The notes under the pieces: model-generated | What the model saw: the letters and a program-made list of their open reading frames with translations, nothing else | What the model was told of the DNA's origin: nothing | Databases searched by the model: none | Part shown: positions 62,801 to 64,000 of the stretch, one piece after another | How the letters are laid out: each line of letters begins with the position of its first letter | Position numbering within the stretch: position 1 is the first letter of the stretch | Position numbers and translations under genes: made by a program | Source: Cloacibacterium normanense | GTDB taxonomy: Bacteria; Bacteroidota; Bacteroidia; Flavobacteriales; Weeksellaceae | Length of the DNA: 64,000 bases | Assembly: GCF_003860565.1 (NCBI RefSeq) | Contig: NZ_CP034157.1 | Location: 62,001-126,000 of the forward strand | Direction of reading: 5' to 3'

Positions 62801-63849
62801 TGAGTTTTACCAAAAATTACATGAAAAATTTAATGCATGGTAATTTTAATGTAGATGCGATTAGCAGTACACCTCAATTTGATTTTTCTTTCGCAACTGA
62901 GATGATTACGTTTACCAATTCTAATATTCTCTTGAAAACAAGTTTTGGAAGCGATAATATTTACGAAAAAATCATTGAAAATGCTAAGACAATTTCTCAA
63001 ATGTATGGAACACCACAAGCTGATGGTTACGCAGAACATTACAGCAAAGCCAATGCTTATGTTTTGATTCCAGCTTTCCAAGCAGCGATAGAAGGAAAGT
63101 CTCCAACGAAAAATAACAATTTAGAAAAATCTAAATTCCCAATGCCAAACTGGAGAATTACTTATTCAGGAATTAAAAACATACCTTTTATTAATAGTCA
63201 GTTTGCTAAGTTTGATATTCTTCATGCCTATACTTCTACGTATACCGCAACTGGAATTCAGAAAAGCGTAGACTATTATAATAAAGATGTAAATGCGGGA
63301 GCGCCTCAATATGATATTAATAATGATGTGTATAATCCATATACATTTAATACGATAGGTTACGTAGAAGATTTCTCTCCACTTTTAGGAGCAGATGTTA
63401 CCATGAGAAATAATATGCAGTTCCGTTTACAATATAATAAGAACAGAATGTATACACTCGGTTTGGTAAATCATACTTTAACCGAAGATTTAGGTTCTGA
63501 ATATGTTTTTGGTTTTGGGTATATTTTAAAAGATTTAAAAATCAAAGTTAGATATCAAGGAAAAGAAAAAAATCTGAAAAGTGATTTAAATGTAAGAGCG
63601 GATTTTTCATTGAGAGATAATCAAACCAGAATTACCAATATATTATTAGATGATTCACAGATTACCGGAGGTCAAAGATTAATGAGCGTAAAAGTTTCGG
63701 CAGATTATAACATCTCTCAGAACTTTAATTTAAGATTCTTTTATGATCAATTAATGACCAAGTATAAAATTTCTACAGCATTTCCACTTTCTACGGTGAG
63801 AGCTGGTATTACGGCAACCTTTAATTTTGGAGGAGGTCAAGGTTTCTAA
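56830..63849 (+). CDS. sprA: T9SS outer-membrane translocon protein SprA
   Basis: A 2339-residue protein, the giant outer-membrane barrel through which type IX secretion cargo leaves the periplasm; it is also needed for gliding. It starts with GTG and a signal peptide (about 1-25, ending FFAQQ), contains the family hallmarks RYEAFYDVKTGMYYLYPKIG, the GPYNLNQNAEIPSQRWAGLM region and YIDDFEQTTSKISLK, and ends in barrel strands with FPLSTVRAGITATFNFGGGQ. The length is as expected (about 2300-2400). The cargo-type CTD protein encoded at 27967 is a likely client. It is followed by gcvH. Confidence 0.96.
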   Translation: MKKTFPLHKIYFSIVFLCFSALFFAQQKPSDTANISIRKDYALPNPTRYEAFYDVKTGMYYLYPKIGNTVTGAPIVLTPKEYSTYTLNNSLKDYYQQKAFGGNLYKEDKKEAEKKGLIQSVTIKNKIFETIFGSNKIELIPNGFASFDLGGLHQKIENPLILPQNRSNFAINIQQRIQLGVLGKVGENLQLKANYDTQSGFAFENRMNLVWQAKGTWRDLQNQAISEAKNPLKGGEDKIIKRVEFGNVNMPLSTNLIRGSESLFGLKTEFQLGKTYGTLVFSQQQGEARNIVVQGGGVMQTFKINAYDYEDNQHYFLGQYFLNNYDNALANYPLINSRISITRLELWVLDQGSGNLQEQKSILGIRDLGEGGSFPDNSNLGVYNSVANLGGIRDVNQTYNTINNQSLPNTTGDPNYKDGEHFIFNRKAKRLNPAEYTFNPQVGYISLNQRLNDNQLLAASFSYTVSGDSKVYKVGEFSEESPVVITKLLKPNVSVKTTSPMWNLMMKNVYSLNANQVDPQNFLLNVLYRDNDSGGKVNYLPGTPVADQNLLKLFNWDRLNVNNDIQNNTNGQQGDGLFDFVQGITVDAQNGRVMFTKAQPFGNYLESVLGSNDPKFVFNELYTQQKQVASENNLALRYTIEGRYKGSQGTGISLGAINVPRGSVKVTANGVVLTEGVDYTVDYMIGQVTIINEMVKQSGQAINVSLENQMTFNTQRKRFLGLNLERKFNENLTIGATVVNYSETPLTQKVQTGFEAVNNTMAGFNLMYNNQSQFLTRLTDKIPFINTEAPSNINLKLEGAYLIPGQNKGINDESYIDDFEQTTSKISLKEPAVWSLASKPEIGFGSSNNNDLANGYGRGLLSWYNIDPRFYGVGGKAPNGINAEALSNHASRRVQMIELFNNRDFVAGEQTFTNTFDITYYPKERGPYNLNQNAEIPSQRWAGLMRPITVSNFRSSNIEYVEFWMMDPYADGKMLGTAPKLMLQLGNVSEDILKDGKLQYENGLPTPNTPAKTSSTNWGTQPDQFPVLYAFGTENEERTAQDVGFDGLDNVAEATAFNTNFTNPVKNEPDPAADDFVFYLSNQFQGALASSMIERYKYFRNPDGNSQSNSLEVSSQTPDAEDVNKDYNLDQSENYNQYDINLAQSELVLGRNNIVDVKEVEVKFQNGQTSKNKWFLFRIPVANYNSSTETSGADQILNNVRFARMMLTGFDETATIRFGTLDLVRSEWRKYGKGIASNRVDDQNQFEGTGTIDNSKFDVGSVNLEENALGTPPYVLPPGIERQVLSGNAGAQRQNEASLYMKTNLPNGEARGVFKNIALDMRRFQNLELFVHAEDLIGKGSNLDKSAKFFIRFGSDATDNYYEYEASLKYTAPNATSPLDIWPNENTVRLAIQDFVDLKILRDKNSTVTNERFTSADFGDENKAFYVKGRPSLGNITTMMIGVRNNDEVDKNLILWVNEIRLSGIENKGGYAGNANLNFNLGDFATVNASGAYSTIGFGFINQKPAERSQTTNSAFGISTMVNVDKFLPEKLGLKIPVNYSYSQTIEDPKYNPLNDDVEFNKDPKKDELKKVARTYTQQRSIGVLNMRKDRMNPNKKPKFYDVENLSISLIYNDDKYRDVYTKDNYRQYLRGNIDYSFNFKPWNLKPFNKIVSDTAKSYPYLKWAKEINFNLVPTRVSFRTELDRNYNELEFRNIDALLNGNSSADFDVIKNRNFFFGWQYNVGFNLTKSLKLDISSATRTINDQLDIQTFDRSSIFQNVFQKGRPVLYNHRIQLSYRLPFENLPYLDFVNTEIGYGVQYNWSARSTAMVDTNGVKLGNLAQNTNNINVTGGADFNSFFNKFKYFRKVNDKMNARKSEIDSLNNVYTQNFLKKGRKKAFKSYTFKNKLTPTQAFAYALTAIKQLDFNYTENNGTVLPGLLSSPNFYGYGKGIGGPTFGFLLGSQADIRRYAIENSWISSSEYMTEAYSQMTTRNLTGNIQIQPINDFRIDVSFTKNYMKNLMHGNFNVDAISSTPQFDFSFATEMITFTNSNILLKTSFGSDNIYEKIIENAKTISQMYGTPQADGYAEHYSKANAYVLIPAFQAAIEGKSPTKNNNLEKSKFPMPNWRITYSGIKNIPFINSQFAKFDILHAYTSTYTATGIQKSVDYYNKDVNAGAPQYDINNDVYNPYTFNTIGYVEDFSPLLGADVTMRNNMQFRLQYNKNRMYTLGLVNHTLTEDLGSEYVFGFGYILKDLKIKVRYQGKEKNLKSDLNVRADFSLRDNQTRITNILLDDSQITGGQRLMSVKVSADYNISQNFNLRFFYDQLMTKYKISTAFPLSTVRAGITATFNFGGGQGF

Positions 63850-63882
63850 ATGCACATATAATATATATAGTATATAATATAG

Positions 63883-63915
63883 AATAGAATCAAATTTATT
63901 TGGTTCTATTTTTTT
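63883..63915 (+). terminator. Intrinsic terminator after sprA
   Basis: AATAGAATCAAA / TTTGGTTCTATT with a TTTAT loop (one G-U) and a run of T. Confidence 0.8.
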
Positions 63916-63927
63916 AGAAAAAACTTT

Positions 63928-63959
63928 TTTGCAACCTCCATATAATTTCATTAATTTTG
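63928..63959 (+). promoter_or_regulatory. Promoter of gcvH
   Basis: TTTG (63928-63931), 20 bases and TAATTTTG (63952-63959) fit the consensus, 18 nt before the gcvH ATG. Confidence 0.7.
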
Positions 63960-63977
63960 GGAAAAATAAATTTAGAA

Positions 63978-64000
63978 ATGAACACACCATCAGAATTAAA
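63978..64000 (+). CDS. gcvH: Glycine cleavage system H protein, start only
   Basis: The window ends after seven full codons reading MNTPSEL and the first two bases of an eighth. This N-terminus and the position right after sprA match the usual ruvA-sprA-gcvH order of flavobacteria, so I call gcvH, whose lipoyl protein shuttles the aminomethyl group in glycine breakdown. The rest lies outside the window and nothing else can be said. Confidence 0.6.

Overview
The window is an AT-rich chromosomal segment of a flavobacterium, most like the Chryseobacterium/Cloacibacterium group (Weeksellaceae). Indicators are the type IX secretion translocon gene sprA between ruvA and gcvH, a T9SS C-terminal sorting domain, the bacillithiol gene bshB1, a NADP-malic enzyme fused to a phosphotransacetylase-like domain, SusC/SusD proteins, and promoters of the Bacteroidetes TTTG-N19-21-TAnnTTTG type. 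It is mostly ordinary core genome plus one polysaccharide utilisation locus (PUL) and one small transposase/REP element. No phage, CRISPR or antibiotic cluster was seen. All functions are read from sequence and family knowledge; no database search was run.

Layout. 1-6.6 kb: a rhodanese lipoprotein on +, then a minus-strand run encoding a thioredoxin/peroxiredoxin fusion, YHS, DoxX, DinB, NRDE/TANGO2 and ATP-grasp proteins and DsbD. 6.7-8.2 kb: an ECF sigma factor overlapping a short tilS. 8.3-14.5 kb: an OmpA lipoprotein, an O-methyltransferase, an SH3-NlpC/P60 protein lacking the catalytic Cys, a DUF1648 protein, waaA, a predicted lipoprotein carbonic anhydrase, a glycosyltransferase and a frameshifted lipocalin-like lipoprotein. 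14.6-17.6 kb: leuS with an enlarged leucine-specific domain. 17.9-23.8 kb: exbB-exbD-exbD-tonB, followed by a small membrane protein, a PstS-like lipoprotein and a TPR protein. 23.8-27.9 kb: bshB1, tRNA-His, dtd, a Rieske-fold-like lipoprotein, greA, a HIT protein and clpX. 28-31.6 kb: a T9SS cargo protein, a tiny Pro-rich membrane protein, a TlpA-like protein and tRNA-Met. 31.8-31.94 kb: a candidate small RNA gene. 31.9-36.5 kb (minus): DUF3810, ROK kinase, sugar MFS transporter, PlsC acyltransferase and GtrA. 36.7-40.2 kb: a small conserved protein, a BadF-type sugar kinase and malic enzyme. 40.3-53.3 kb: the PUL. 53.4-55.4 kb: a possible 58-codon gene and a long-chain acyl-CoA ligase. 55.57-56.23 kb: an IS200-like (RAYT-type) transposase between inverted REP-like palindromes. 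56.2-64 kb: ruvA, sprA and the first codons of gcvH.

How genes work together. The ExbB/ExbD/TonB motor could power the SusC transporter of the PUL. The PUL has tandem GH144-type glucanases, a GH3 beta-glucosidase, a GH43-like enzyme, SusC/SusD, a LamG lipoprotein and an esterase-like hydrolase. The best guess for its substrate is a beta-1,2-glucan, with released glucose entering via the MFS transporter and the ROK and BadF-type kinases encoded 4-8 kb away. SprA would export T9SS cargo such as the 28-kb protein.

Most worth checking: the REP/RAYT element, the roughly 80-residue insertion in LeuRS, the promoter-hairpin-terminator small RNA candidate at 31.8 kb, the NlpC/P60, ROK and Rieske-like proteins lacking hallmark residues, the truncated tilS, and a terminator-like hairpin directly before clpX.
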